Shown here: piece after piece, positions 26,284 to 35,659 of the stretch | How positions within the stretch are numbered: position 1 is the stretch's first letter | Layout of the letters: every line of letters begins with the position of its first letter | From: Brevibacillus ruminantium | GTDB taxonomy: Bacteria; Bacillota; Bacilli; Brevibacillales; Brevibacillaceae | Reading direction: 5' to 3' | NCBI RefSeq assembly: GCF_023746555.1 | Contig: NZ_CP098755.1 | Span: 2,987,001-3,051,000 of the forward strand | DNA: 64,000 nucleotides | Translations under genes and position numbers: made by a program | The notes under the pieces: generated by a model | What the model was told of the DNA's origin: nothing | The model's input: only the letters and a program-made list of their open reading frames with translations | Database searches by the model: none

Positions 26284-27507
26284 TTATTCCCCTTTCGCCT
26301 CCACTTTTTGCCCTTCAACGTAGAAGGTAATCCCGGAGCGCAAAAGTTGATCTCCTTCAGAAAGTCCGCTGATGACCTCGATTTGATCGCCTACCATCTG
26401 GCCGGTTTTGACCGGACGCTTCACCGTCAGTCCATCTACCACAGCCATCACATAATGTTCGCCCTGGGAGACACCCACACTTTCCAGCGGTACGAGCAAG
26501 CCATTTACCTTACGCGGGAGTTCTACAGTTGCCACCATGCCGCCTCTCCACTGTCCTTCGGTGTTGGCTGTTGTCACTTCGATCCGGTATTTTCCGGTCT
26601 GCTTGTCGACGACAGGCGACACAAACGTTATTGTTCCCTCGTATTTCTTACCGTCTTCCCCGACGACCTCCACTTTTGCCCGCTCTTGAAACTGGTTAAT
26701 CAGATCGTTGCTCACATCCAAAGTGATTTTTACTTCTGCCAGATCGACGATGTGTACGATCTGTTCACCAGGTGATGCAAGCTCGCCTACTTGCTTGGAT
26801 ACATCGACAATCGTACCCGAGAATGGTGCGGTGATCTTCGTATCATTCAGGCTCTTCTTGGCCCGCTCCACTTGTCCGGCTGCCTGCTTGATGGAAGCGT
26901 TGGCCATGGCTACATCTTCTGGTTCTGCTCCGCGCGTCAACTCATCCAACGCCAATTTATGGTCCCGCAATTTAATTGCCGCTTGGTCCTTTGCTCTGCG
27001 GCGGTCATCCAGCTCGCTTTGGGAAATGGCCCCGCCAGCGAAGAGCTTTTCTCCCGTAAGCAGATCCTCATTTGCTTTGTCCAGATCCTGCTGAGCGCTT
27101 TGAACTTGCAATTGCTGTTTCTGAATCGTTTCGGCCGAAGCGCCTTTCAGCGTTTTTGCTTTACGGGCCGTCGCTTCCTCAACTTGGCCCGCGGCCGCCG
27201 CGATTTCGCTTTGGTAATGCTGGATATCGAGGCTTGCCAGCAGCTGTCCCTGGGACACTTTATCGCCTTTTCCCACAGAGATGGAGGACACTTTACCGGA
27301 TGTGCCAAATTGCAAGGAGGCTTCCCGATTGGCCTGAACCAGCCCGGTAGCGGTCAGTAATACCGGAGCTTGATTTTTTTGCACCTTGAAGACTTCCACC
27401 ACTTTTGCTTTTGTTTCTTCTTGTGCCTGGGGTTGCTCCGGTGCTGGGCCACAACCAGCAGTTGTAAGCACAACCAAAGCTAGTAAAATCGATGCATGTT
27501 TTTTCAC
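26284..27507 (-). CDS. RND efflux adaptor lipoprotein (membrane fusion protein)
   Basis: A 407-residue adaptor that pairs with the RND pump encoded directly downstream. A lipoprotein signal ends in TTAGC (Cys19). It has the classical order: lipoyl-like half (GKVSSISVGKGDKVSQGQLL), a long coiled-coil hairpin (about residues 90-210), the second lipoyl half with ITAPFSGTI, and beta-barrel domains. I chose GTG 27507 because GGAGGA lies six bases upstream; the longer frame to 27531 has no site. Transcription should be controlled by the divergent TetR regulator at 27792. Confidence 0.93.
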   Translation of the reverse strand: MKKHASILLALVVLTTAGCGPAPEQPQAQEETKAKVVEVFKVQKNQAPVLLTATGLVQANREASLQFGTSGKVSSISVGKGDKVSQGQLLASLDIQHYQSEIAAAAGQVEEATARKAKTLKGASAETIQKQQLQVQSAQQDLDKANEDLLTGEKLFAGGAISQSELDDRRRAKDQAAIKLRDHKLALDELTRGAEPEDVAMANASIKQAAGQVERAKKSLNDTKITAPFSGTIVDVSKQVGELASPGEQIVHIVDLAEVKITLDVSNDLINQFQERAKVEVVGEDGKKYEGTITFVSPVVDKQTGKYRIEVTTANTEGQWRGGMVATVELPRKVNGLLVPLESVGVSQGEHYVMAVVDGLTVKRPVKTGQMVGDQIEVISGLSEGDQLLRSGITFYVEGQKVEAKGE

Positions 27508-27731
27508 TAAGATTCCTCCAAATCGTAACAATCATTCCCAAGGGTATTGTGCCAGTTTTACCAACCTTTTCAAAACAGTCAGGGGTTGGAACTTCTTCTC
27601 CGTCTCGGGACGGAGGGCATGATCCCCTTATTCCATATCTGTGATTACGGATTAGGAGAACACAAAATTACCGCTTTTGAGAAAAAATTTCTAATTTGTT
27701 CCACGGTGCGAAATAAAGCGCTCTCACATTA

Positions 27732-27768
27732 TTTACAAACCGACAGTTTGTATATATACTGTTTGTAA
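27732..27768. promoter_or_regulatory. TetR operator overlapping the tetR promoter
   Basis: TTTACA (27732-27737), a 17-base spacer and TATACT (27755-27760) form the tetR promoter. A 36-base near-palindrome runs from TTACAAAC (27733-27740) to GTTTGTAA (27761-27768), and an internal ACAAAC/GTTTGT repeat suggests more than one dimer. The operator covers -35 and -10, as expected for autorepression. It also lies upstream of the divergent pump operon. Confidence 0.75.
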
Positions 27769-27791
27769 GCAACCACCTGGGAGGCATTCCA

Positions 27792-28382
27792 TTGAAACAA
27801 GAAGAACGTCGTCAGCAAACGATCCAGCTCCTGCTGACAACCACCAAGGAACTGATTCGAGAAAAAGGCTGTGACTCTGTCACAATGAAAGATATCATGG
27901 ATCGCTCCGGGCTCTCCAAAGGGGCTATATTTCATTATGTGAAAAGCAAAGATGAGATTTACGCATGGGTACTTCAGGAGAGCCTGGAGGACATTGATCA
28001 GCGATTCCAAAATCGGGTCAAGCAGTCCAAAAAAGAGCTGGAAGGTCCTTTGGGAGAGTTGACCAAAGGGCTGCCTCTCTTGAATAACCCGCGAAATGAG
28101 ATTAATCAAATACTGGTCTATCTCTTGTCAAAGACAGGCCGTCCCGAAATCGACGAGGTATTAAAACAGTTTTACAATCAATCCGTTTTTTTCTCCCGCC
28201 AATGGATCAAGGCTGGTCAAGATCACGGCGTAATCCCTGCCGATGTAGATACACAAAAGATGGGAGAACTGTTCGTATTAATCGCGCTGGGGCTGCGCAT
28301 GCGCTCTTTTCTCCCTGTCGGGGATGCCTCGTTCCAGGACGTTGATTTTGCGACACTGATGAGAAAAATACTGAGTCCGTGA
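27792..28382 (+). CDS. TetR-family repressor of the RND pump
   Basis: A 196-residue TetR regulator. The DNA-binding helices lie at about 10-57, with MKDIMDRSGLSKGAIFHY as helix-turn-helix and recognition helix; the remainder is the helical ligand-binding and dimer domain. Translation appears to start at TTG 27792, with GGGAGG about seven bases upstream. It faces the adaptor-pump operon across 284 bases that contain a clear palindromic operator. Its likely role is repression of the pump until an exported compound binds; the ligand is unknown. Confidence 0.92.
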   Translation: MKQEERRQQTIQLLLTTTKELIREKGCDSVTMKDIMDRSGLSKGAIFHYVKSKDEIYAWVLQESLEDIDQRFQNRVKQSKKELEGPLGELTKGLPLLNNPRNEINQILVYLLSKTGRPEIDEVLKQFYNQSVFFSRQWIKAGQDHGVIPADVDTQKMGELFVLIALGLRMRSFLPVGDASFQDVDFATLMRKILSP

Positions 28383-28426
28383 AAGCGACGTGCATATTGG
28401 GAGCACGGCATAAAGGACTAGCACAC

Positions 28427-28457
28427 AAAAAGCCAGGGCGCGTAACCCTGGCTTTTT
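28427..28457. terminator. Bidirectional terminator between tetR and pepF
   Basis: A twelve-base stem (28427-28438 with 28446-28457), AAAAAGCCAGGG and CCCTGGCTTTTT, with A-run and T-run on opposite sides. Confidence 0.93.
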
Positions 28458-28493
28458 AACATCATGTGAAAGAGTTTTTACCTTTTGATTTGA

Positions 28494-30305
28494 TTAGACT
28501 TCTTCGACCAGCTTTTCCATCTCCGCCAGCATCTCCTCAAACACAGCCAACCCTTCACGAATCGGCTCAGGCGAGGTCATGTCCACTCCCGCTTTTTTGA
28601 GCAATTCCAATGGGTAATCGGAGCTTCCGCTCTTCAGGAAGTTCAGATAGCGTTCTACGGCCGGCTGCCCTTCCTCCAAAATCTGTTTGGCCAGCGACGT
28701 TGCTGCCGAGAAACCGGTGGCGTACTTGTAGACGTAGAAATTGCGGTAGAAATGAGGAATACGTGCCCATTCCAAATCGATCTCCTGGTCTACCACCATA
28801 TCAGGTCCGTGGTAATTCAGATTCAGCTCCCGGTAAATCTCGCTCAGACTGTCTGCTGTCAGGGGTTCTCCCTGCTCCGTCTTGGCGTGGATGATCTTCT
28901 CAAATTCTGCAAACATGGTTTGACGGAATACCGTGCCGCGGAACTGCTCGAGATAGTAGTTGATCAGGTACATCCGCTGCTTTTTGTCCGTTGTGGTTTT
29001 CAGAAGATGATGCATCAGCAGTGATTCGTTCAACGTAGAAGCCACTTCGGCTACAAAGATTTTGTAATCTGCGTAGGTGTAGGGCTGCTCTTTATGAGAG
29101 TAGTAGCTGTGCAAGGCGTGCCCCATTTCATGTGCCAGCGTAAACATGTTGTTTACATTGTCCTGATAGTTCATCAGCACATACGGATGTGAGGTATACG
29201 CACCCCATGAATAGGCCCCGCTCGTCTTGCCTTCATTTTCATATACGTCTATCCATCCGTTGGAAAATCCTTCGTTTAAGACGCTGCCGTATTCTTCACC
29301 CAGCGGTTTCAGCGCTTCCTTGATGGTAGCGACCGCCTCGTCATACGGTACGTTCACCTCTACTTCAGGCACAATAGGAACATACAGGTCATACATATGC
29401 AGTTCGTCTACGGCGAGCATTTTCTTCCGCAGCGCGATGTAGCGATGCATCAACGGGAGATGTTCATGGATGGTCGAGATCAGGTTGTCATAGACAGACA
29501 AATCCACATTATCCGCGAACAGGGCTGCATAAAGTGCCGACGGATACTTGCGGGTGCTGGCATAAAACACGTCAGATTTGACCGAAGAAGTGAGGGAGGC
29601 CGCAATCGTATTGCGATTTTTCCCATATGTAGAATAGAGCGCCTCAAAGGCTTCCTTTCGAACGCGGCGATCCTTGCTTTCCATGAACTGGACATAACGC
29701 CCTTTTGTCAGCTCCACTTGTTCTCCCGACTCGTCCTGTATCATCGGGAACTTCAGGTCCGCATTGTTCAGCATGCCAAAAATTTTGGAGGGAGCAGAGG
29801 CAATCTCGCTGACGTTAGCGAGTATCGCTTCTTCCTCAGCTGAAAGCGTATGAGGCTTGAAACGGGTGATTTCATCCAAAAGGATTCGATAATGCTGCAA
29901 GCCTTTTACCTCTTCGAGCCATTTCGCCAATTTTTCCTCCGGTATTTCCAGAATCTCCGGCTGGATATAGGAGATCGCTCCGTATACCTGCGTGCTGAGG
30001 GAAGTGGCACGGTCGGTCAGGGCTTGGTACTTGCTGTTTACGTTGTCTTCGTCGCGGCGCATCCGGGCGTAGACAAAGACCTGATCGAGCGTTTTCAGCA
30101 GCTCATCTTGAAGCTGCAGCGCTTCCAGCAGCTGTTCTCCCGAAGCCGTGAGCTGTCCTTTTTTACCCGCTACTTGTTCGACGAGCTGTTTTACCTTTTC
30201 AACATCCTTTTCCCAATCACTGTCGCTTGCATACATGTCTTCCAGGCGCCATTTGAATTCAGCAGGCACTTCACTTCGTTTTGGCAAGGTTTTGCTTTTA
30301 TTCAT
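28494..30305 (-). CDS. pepF: Oligoendopeptidase F (M3B)
   Basis: A 603-residue zinc metallopeptidase that cleaves short peptides in the cytoplasm. The zinc motif HEMGH lies at about residue 392, and the third ligand is probably the downstream glutamate in VAEVASTLNE. No signal peptide. I chose ATG 30305 because GAGGAG lies nine bases upstream; an in-frame GTG two codons earlier is too close to it. It forms its own unit, between the bidirectional terminator and a divergent-free upstream gap. Confidence 0.95.
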   Translation of the reverse strand: MNKSKTLPKRSEVPAEFKWRLEDMYASDSDWEKDVEKVKQLVEQVAGKKGQLTASGEQLLEALQLQDELLKTLDQVFVYARMRRDEDNVNSKYQALTDRATSLSTQVYGAISYIQPEILEIPEEKLAKWLEEVKGLQHYRILLDEITRFKPHTLSAEEEAILANVSEIASAPSKIFGMLNNADLKFPMIQDESGEQVELTKGRYVQFMESKDRRVRKEAFEALYSTYGKNRNTIAASLTSSVKSDVFYASTRKYPSALYAALFADNVDLSVYDNLISTIHEHLPLMHRYIALRKKMLAVDELHMYDLYVPIVPEVEVNVPYDEAVATIKEALKPLGEEYGSVLNEGFSNGWIDVYENEGKTSGAYSWGAYTSHPYVLMNYQDNVNNMFTLAHEMGHALHSYYSHKEQPYTYADYKIFVAEVASTLNESLLMHHLLKTTTDKKQRMYLINYYLEQFRGTVFRQTMFAEFEKIIHAKTEQGEPLTADSLSEIYRELNLNYHGPDMVVDQEIDLEWARIPHFYRNFYVYKYATGFSAATSLAKQILEEGQPAVERYLNFLKSGSSDYPLELLKKAGVDMTSPEPIREGLAVFEEMLAEMEKLVEEV

Positions 30306-30396
30306 TGTCACTCACTCCTCGATCACAAGTAGGTGGAAATCCAATCCATAAGAGTATCCTAGCGTATTCTCACTCCTTGTTCAAATTCTTATGCAG

Positions 30397-30431
30397 AAAA
30401 AAGCCGACTCAGCCCTTTTGACGAGTCAGCT
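30397..30431 (-). terminator. Terminator of the surface-glycan operon
   Basis: Stem of about nine pairs (AGCTGACTC with GAGTCGGCT on the minus strand) followed by six T. The stop codon of the dehydrogenase gene (30426) lies inside the stem. Confidence 0.85.
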
Positions 30432-31712
30432 TCTTCCTACCCCTGTATAGACAAATCCATGTTGCCGGACAAGATCAGCAGGCCAGACATTTCTGCCATC
30501 GAACAACATCGGCCTCGCCATCAGCGCTTTTGCTTTTGACCAATCGATCTGGATGCAGGCTTTCCACTCTGTAACCAATACCGCTGCATCCGCCCCCCTT
30601 AGGGTCTCATAGACATCTGTTTCGAAGCGGACCTGAGGATACAGACGGGCGACCGCATCAGCGGCCACCGGGTCAAATGCCGACAGGAATGCTCCTTCCT
30701 GAAGGAAATGGCCGATTACCGACAAAGACCTGGCTTCCCGAATATCGTCCGTTTCCGGTTTAAAGGAAAGGCCAAGTATGGCAATCCGCTTTTCACGCAG
30801 CCCCTGCAATTTGTCCCGGATCAACTGCACATACCAGGCGGGCTGTGTCCGATTCACTTCACGAACCTGCTGCAAAATATTCAAATCCACGCCCTTTTCC
30901 TTTGCTACTTGCAAAAGAGCTGCCGTGTCCTTAGGGAAGCAAGAGCCGCCATACCCCAATCCTGCTCGTAAAAATTCCGGCCCGATGCGACTGTCCAGAC
31001 CCATACCGCGGGAGATCACGTCGATGTCGGTACCGAGGACAGCGCTCAGGCGGGCAAGCTCGTTCATAAAAGAGATGCGCGTGGCCAGAAACGCATTGGA
31101 AGCGTATTTAATCAGTTCAGCATTAGCTCTCGTCGTTTTCACCCAGTGTCCGGACACATTTGCGTACAGCTGATCCATCATCTCAAAAGCTTCGGGTGAA
31201 TCCGCTCCGACAACGATCCTCGATGGATGGAGTGAATCTGATAATGCACTCCCCTCCCGCAGAAATTCGGGATTGGATACAAGATGCACCTCTGTGCACG
31301 CTTTCAGTTGCTCCGCTATACGATCCCCGGTTCCTACCGGCACGGTGCTCTTGATCACGACGGCACGTTTTCCCGGCTTTTGCCCATACAGGTTGCGCAC
31401 ATCCTCTGCCGCTGCATGCAAAAAGCGAAGGTCGGCTGATCCGTCGTCTGCTTCCGGTGTACCTACACAGATAAAGAGAACGGTTGCCTCAGCAGCTCCG
31501 TTTACAGTATGGTCAAAACGCAATCTTCCCTGATCGATGACCTGTCCCAAAGCATCCTCAAGACCAGGTTCGTAGATCGGTGATTTTTTTTGCTGCAAAC
31601 GCGTTACTTTCTCCCGGTCTACATCAATCCCAACCACCTGATGTCCATGCAGGGCAAGAGAGACAGCCGTCGTCAATCCGACATATCCCGTTCCGATTAC
31701 GGCTACGTTCAT
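30426..31712 (-). CDS. UDP-glucose 6-dehydrogenase (YtcA/TuaD family)
   Basis: A 428-residue enzyme that oxidises UDP-glucose to UDP-glucuronate with two NAD. The NAD loop GTGYVGLTTA is at 7-16 and the catalytic cysteine is Cys258 in GYGGSCFPKD. It is the last gene of the glycan operon, ten bases after a glycosyltransferase. B. subtilis has a comparable sporulation operon (ytdA-ytcA-ytcB-ytcC) with nucleotidyltransferase, dehydrogenase, epimerase and glycosyltransferase, and this operon has the same enzyme types. Teichuronic-acid-type TuaD is the alternative family name; the spore context favours YtcA-like. Confidence 0.93.
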   Translation of the reverse strand: MNVAVIGTGYVGLTTAVSLALHGHQVVGIDVDREKVTRLQQKKSPIYEPGLEDALGQVIDQGRLRFDHTVNGAAEATVLFICVGTPEADDGSADLRFLHAAAEDVRNLYGQKPGKRAVVIKSTVPVGTGDRIAEQLKACTEVHLVSNPEFLREGSALSDSLHPSRIVVGADSPEAFEMMDQLYANVSGHWVKTTRANAELIKYASNAFLATRISFMNELARLSAVLGTDIDVISRGMGLDSRIGPEFLRAGLGYGGSCFPKDTAALLQVAKEKGVDLNILQQVREVNRTQPAWYVQLIRDKLQGLREKRIAILGLSFKPETDDIREARSLSVIGHFLQEGAFLSAFDPVAADAVARLYPQVRFETDVYETLRGADAAVLVTEWKACIQIDWSKAKALMARPMLFDGRNVWPADLVRQHGFVYTGVGRS

Positions 31713-31721
31713 CCCTTCACC

Positions 31722-32798
31722 TCATCGTTTTGTCATCACGCGGATGTACAGAGCTTCCAATCTGGCACGCTGTTTCTCGATATCGTGGTTGCTCTCCACC
31801 TTTGCGCGTGCCCGTGCAGTTACTGCCGGCCACTTCTCTCTCTCCTTCAACACCCGTTTTATCATGGCAGCCAATTTGCCTGGCGATTTTTCCGGGACGA
31901 GATATCCGGTCACACCATGTTCGATTAGCTCGGGGATTCCGGCATGATAGGTAGAGACCACAGGGCGACCGCTCGCCATGGCCTCCATCAATACATTGGG
32001 AATGCCCTCTTGATTGCCGTTTTTGGCCGTTTTGCAGGCAATGGCAAAAAGATGACATTCGGCAAGCTCCCGCTGAACTTCGCGATGCGGCATGGCACCA
32101 CGCAGCTTGACGCTGGAGGTGAGCCTGTGCTTTTTGATCAGTTGCCGCAGCTTCTTCTCCTCTTCGCCCTCTCCCACGATGGTCAGCTTTGCGTGCGGAT
32201 ATTCGCGCCTCACCTTTGCAAATGCCTTGATCAATGTATCCATGCCTTTTTTTTCAGTCAATCGGCCTACACTCAACAGCCGAAATGAGTCATCATTCAC
32301 AGCCTGCTGGGGAAGCATGGGAAATTTGCGCAGGTCAATTCCGGAACGAATCAGTGTTATCTTTCCTTCGGGACACCCCAGTTTGACCAAGCGCTTTTTC
32401 ATATGATTGCTGACGACGGTAAATGCTTTTCCCTGTTGAAACAGCTTTTTTAATTGGCGACGGTATACGCTGCTTTCGCGGACACGTTTGGTCACATCAA
32501 AACCGTGAAAGGACGTAATCAGAGGCAGCTTTGCCTCCCGTGCATAGGGCAGCAGCTCCACCCCTGCCGGTCCAAATCTGGCGTGCAGGCAGTTGAAATT
32601 CTGCTTTTTCAACCAGCTCGTCAAACCCTTGAAACGTTTGCGCACATACACTGGAGAAAAGGGGAACTGTGTGGTGTTAATAGGCTTTTGTCTCGTCAGG
32701 ACAGCTGTTTTTACCCGCTGGTGTCCAAGTAATTGCTCATAGATAAACGTCTCACTTTTCGGGAGAAACTTGCGGCGGTAAACAAGAACTTGTTTCAT
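31722..32798 (-). CDS. GT4 glycosyltransferase (YtcC-like)
   Basis: A 358-residue GT-B fold transferase. The C-terminal donor-binding half has SVGRLTEKKGMDTLIKAF and the E-x7-E motif in QEGIPNVLMEAMASGRPVV. No membrane segment. It sits between an epimerase gene upstream and the UDP-glucose dehydrogenase gene downstream, so glucuronate or a derived sugar is a plausible donor. Donor and acceptor cannot be assigned. YtcC in the B. subtilis spore operon is the nearest functional parallel. Confidence 0.9.
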   Translation of the reverse strand: MKQVLVYRRKFLPKSETFIYEQLLGHQRVKTAVLTRQKPINTTQFPFSPVYVRKRFKGLTSWLKKQNFNCLHARFGPAGVELLPYAREAKLPLITSFHGFDVTKRVRESSVYRRQLKKLFQQGKAFTVVSNHMKKRLVKLGCPEGKITLIRSGIDLRKFPMLPQQAVNDDSFRLLSVGRLTEKKGMDTLIKAFAKVRREYPHAKLTIVGEGEEEKKLRQLIKKHRLTSSVKLRGAMPHREVQRELAECHLFAIACKTAKNGNQEGIPNVLMEAMASGRPVVSTYHAGIPELIEHGVTGYLVPEKSPGKLAAMIKRVLKEREKWPAVTARARAKVESNHDIEKQRARLEALYIRVMTKR

Positions 32799-32820
32799 GC
32801 GAAAGCCTCCCCTGTTACCG

Positions 32821-33774
32821 TTATGCTTTCAACTGGGCGCGAATCTCTTCCCACTGCAAGCGCAGTCCCTCTTCCAGCTTCACCTGCGGCTGATAACCCA
32901 GTTTTGATCTTGCCAGACTGATGTCAGCGCAGGTGCGCCGGGAATCTCCGGGAACTGGGGGGGCGTGTACGAGTTTTGGCGTATGCGCGGTCAGCTCGCC
33001 CATCAGCTCCAGCACTTCCAGCAGCTTGATCTCCCGCTCTCCTCCGATATTAAACACATCACCCGGTTCCCCGTATTTGGCTGCGAGCAGATTTGCTTCG
33101 GTCGCATCACTAACATAAGTAAAATCACGGCTTTGCTGGCCGTCCCCGTAAAGCGTGACGGATTCACCCCGATGGATCTGCCGAAAAAACTGCTGAAACG
33201 CCATGTCTGGTCGCTGTCTCGGACCGTAAACAGTAAAGTAGCGCAGAATCACCACAGGCAGGTGGAACGTCTCTACGTAGACGCGACAAATATCTTCCAT
33301 AGCTGCCTTTGTAACGCCATAGGGGGAGATGGGATGCTTTGGCGATTGTTCCCCTGTCAACCCTTCTTTCATGGTTCCGTAAACAGAGGAAGATGAAGAA
33401 ACAATGATCTTGGGAGAGCGCTTGATTTGCGTGCAGGCATCCAGGAGTGATTGTGTGGCAATCAGGTTATGGATGACGTAATCAGAAAACGCCTTTCCCC
33501 AGCTGGTTCGGACGCCGGGCAGGGCAGCCAGGTGGAAAACCAGATCCACCTCCTCCAGCCACTGTTCCCAACGTCTTTCCGAAAGCATGGAGGAATGAAA
33601 AATGAACAGGGGATGGTTGCCGATCAGCGAGAGATTGCGCAGCTTTAAGGCAACGTCATAGTTATCGAGAAAGCCGTCAACCCCGATGACATGCAGCCCT
33701 TCCCGCAGCAGACGCTGGGTCAGATGAGAGCCGATAAAACCCGCACAGCCTGTGATCAAGGCTTTTCTCGTCAC
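32821..33774 (-). CDS. NAD-dependent sugar epimerase/dehydratase (YtcB-like)
   Basis: A 317-residue extended SDR acting on a nucleotide sugar. The NAD loop is GCAGFIGSHL (9-18), and the catalytic set is the Ser cluster SSSSVYG and YGVTK. It resembles UDP-glucose/UDP-glucuronate 4-epimerases. With the downstream UDP-glucose dehydrogenase, UDP-glucuronate to UDP-galacturonate conversion is the simplest route, but the product is not fixed by sequence. It overlaps the GT2 gene by four bases. Confidence 0.9.
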   Translation of the reverse strand: MTRKALITGCAGFIGSHLTQRLLREGLHVIGVDGFLDNYDVALKLRNLSLIGNHPLFIFHSSMLSERRWEQWLEEVDLVFHLAALPGVRTSWGKAFSDYVIHNLIATQSLLDACTQIKRSPKIIVSSSSSVYGTMKEGLTGEQSPKHPISPYGVTKAAMEDICRVYVETFHLPVVILRYFTVYGPRQRPDMAFQQFFRQIHRGESVTLYGDGQQSRDFTYVSDATEANLLAAKYGEPGDVFNIGGEREIKLLEVLELMGELTAHTPKLVHAPPVPGDSRRTCADISLARSKLGYQPQVKLEEGLRLQWEEIRAQLKA

Positions 33775-34580
33775 TGCTTTCTCCTCCCCCTTTTCTTCAA
33801 TTTTTTGATAATCAGGTACCCGTTTTGGTAGACGTAGACGGCCTTGTATTCATTGCCCCACCGCTTCAGATAGTAGTCAAATGTTTGTCTTCGCAGCTCA
33901 TTTCGCTTTTGTTTCATCTTGTTGTCTGTTAACTGGCCTTTGTGTTTGGTGCGGTTGTACAGTTTTTTGTTAATCCATTTGACTGGATAACGTTCAATCA
34001 AACGGAGGATGATCCTCCTGTCCTCCATGATTCTGCCCTGATATTTGTCCGTGGTATCCCAGCCCCCTACATTCCGCAAAGCAGAAACGAGATAGCAACG
34101 GGGAGCTACCATCCAGTAATTGTATGTGAGAAATTGATATTTCGTGTGAAACTGTCTGTGTTTAATCAAAAAAGGGCGGACGTATTTTCCTTTCTGTATT
34201 CGCCATACCTTTATATTGCCGTAAAACAGGGAGATTTTTCTTCTCTTGTCTTTCTTGATACTTTTTTTCAATATGGCGAGAGCTTTCTTGGGGAGCCAGT
34301 CATCCGAATCGAGTTGGATCAGATAGGGAGTATCCACCAGTGACAACGCCCTGTTCATTACTGCGGAGATACCCGAGTTTTGTTCCATACAATAGTATTG
34401 GATATGGGGATGAAACAGATAGCGGTCCACCTTGTTTCGGGTCTTGTCGGTTGACGCATCATCGATAATCAGCAGCTTCCAATCCTTGCAGCTCTGATTC
34501 ATGACACTGTCAATGGCTTTGCGAATATACTCCGCACGGTTATACGTAGGGATGACTACCGTAAACAGAGGGGTGCTCAG
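33771..34580 (-). CDS. GT2 glycosyltransferase with apparent CTG start
   Basis: A 269-residue GT-A fold transferase. The first in-frame ATG (34502) would remove the beta1 strand of the fold. Upstream of it the same frame continues with TVVIPTYNRAEYIRKAIDSV, the standard GT2 N-terminus, then IIDDAS and the DSDDW metal-binding motif. The only start in reach is CTG at 34580. It has AGGAGGTG seven bases upstream and overlaps the preceding stop as CTGA, exactly where ATGA would be expected. No ATG, GTG or TTG occurs in that interval in this frame. The protein is probably made from CTG; a recent mutation or sequencing error of ATG is the alternative. Donor unknown. Confidence 0.88.
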   Translation of the reverse strand: MSTPLFTVVIPTYNRAEYIRKAIDSVMNQSCKDWKLLIIDDASTDKTRNKVDRYLFHPHIQYYCMEQNSGISAVMNRALSLVDTPYLIQLDSDDWLPKKALAILKKSIKKDKRRKISLFYGNIKVWRIQKGKYVRPFLIKHRQFHTKYQFLTYNYWMVAPRCYLVSALRNVGGWDTTDKYQGRIMEDRRIILRLIERYPVKWINKKLYNRTKHKGQLTDNKMKQKRNELRRQTFDYYLKRWGNEYKAVYVYQNGYLIIKKLKKRGRRKQ

Positions 34581-35623
34581 AAACCATCACCTCCTCTTGC
34601 CGGGAAATGAATCGAGGATTTGTCGCTTACGATCAGCACACCTGTTCGTTTTCCTGCATCCCCTTTAACCGTAGAGGAACGCCCAAAGACACTGTTTTGC
34701 AGCTTCCAATCGATATCCTGCAATCTGCAGTTTTCTAACAGGATGCTATTCTCAATATGGGTACAATTCGATAGCTGGACGCCATCCTGGATGGAAACAT
34801 ACGGACCCACCCGACAATTTTCCAAGTGACAGCCCTCTCCAATTAACACAGGACCTATGATTTTACAATCTTTTATGACACTTCCTTTTCCTATGGAAAA
34901 ATCGTTTCCCAACTCCTGAATGAGCATCCACTGATTTGCCTCAAGCCAACGGTCAATCCTACCAACATCACTGTATTTCCCGTGAGCAGTTGAATGGGCA
35001 ATGACACATCCGCGTTCAATCATAGCCTGAATCGCGTCTGTGATTTCGTACTCACCGCGAGAAGATGGTTGCAGTGAAGTGATCGCTTCAAAAATCCTGT
35101 TGGTGAACAGATACACCCCGATTACTGCAAGGTTGCTTTTTGGTTGTACAGGTTTTTCAGCCACGGAGAGTAAACGCCCTTCGTAAACCTCTGCAATCCC
35201 GTAGTCCTGCGGTTTCTCTACCTCACTGAGCATAACGATACCATCGGGCTGACTCTGGCTGAAGACGTGAATCAGATCCGAGAGCGAATCCATTACCAGG
35301 TTGTCTCCAAGCAAAAGGAGAAAAGGTTCATTTTGCAGAAACGGTTGTGCGATTTTTACCGCGTGGGCGATTCCCAACAGCGATTCCTGCCGGATATAGC
35401 GAATGGTAGCCCCGTATTGACTACCATCCCCCAGATATTCAGGTATTTGGTTTTGGGAAGGATGTATCATGATGCCGATATCTTTGACATTCACTTCAAG
35501 CAGTTTGCGGATACAGTGGAGAAGAACCGGTTGATTTGCCACAGGGAGGAGCGTTTTGGGTTGCGAATAAGAAAAAGGGTGCAGTCTCGTACCGCGTCCA
35601 GCGCATAGGATTAACCCTTTCAC
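34577..35623 (-). CDS. Sugar-1-phosphate nucleotidyltransferase with C-terminal left-handed beta helix
   Basis: A 348-residue enzyme that makes an NDP-sugar from sugar-1-phosphate and NTP. The N-terminal nucleotide loop is LCAGRGTRLHPFS (5-17), then a Rossmann-like catalytic domain to about residue 240. Hexapeptide-type repeats follow (IGKGSVIKDCKIIGPVLIGE). This is the long form of glucose-1-phosphate thymidylyl/uridylyltransferase. In the spore glycan operon it may supply UDP-glucose or dTDP-glucose; which one is unresolved. It starts at GTG with GGAGTGA eight bases upstream. Confidence 0.9.
   Translation of the reverse strand: MKGLILCAGRGTRLHPFSYSQPKTLLPVANQPVLLHCIRKLLEVNVKDIGIMIHPSQNQIPEYLGDGSQYGATIRYIRQESLLGIAHAVKIAQPFLQNEPFLLLLGDNLVMDSLSDLIHVFSQSQPDGIVMLSEVEKPQDYGIAEVYEGRLLSVAEKPVQPKSNLAVIGVYLFTNRIFEAITSLQPSSRGEYEITDAIQAMIERGCVIAHSTAHGKYSDVGRIDRWLEANQWMLIQELGNDFSIGKGSVIKDCKIIGPVLIGEGCHLENCRVGPYVSIQDGVQLSNCTHIENSILLENCRLQDIDWKLQNSVFGRSSTVKGDAGKRTGVLIVSDKSSIHFPARGGDGF
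34588..34595 (-). promoter_or_regulatory. Ribosome-binding site supporting the CTG start
   Basis: AGGAGGTG on the minus strand, seven bases before CTG 34580 and inside the end of the upstream gene. It would be too close (two bases) for the out-of-frame ATG at 34587 region, which opens only a 15-codon frame. Confidence 0.75.
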
Positions 35624-35659
35624 AAAATATCACTCCCCAGTTGTGCTTCTCAATACTTT

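Noticed and set aside
34530..34587. Out-of-frame ATG-started 15-codon frame at the GT2 start
   Set aside because: The ATG is only two bases from AGGAGG and the frame ends almost at once; it does not encode any part of the transferase.
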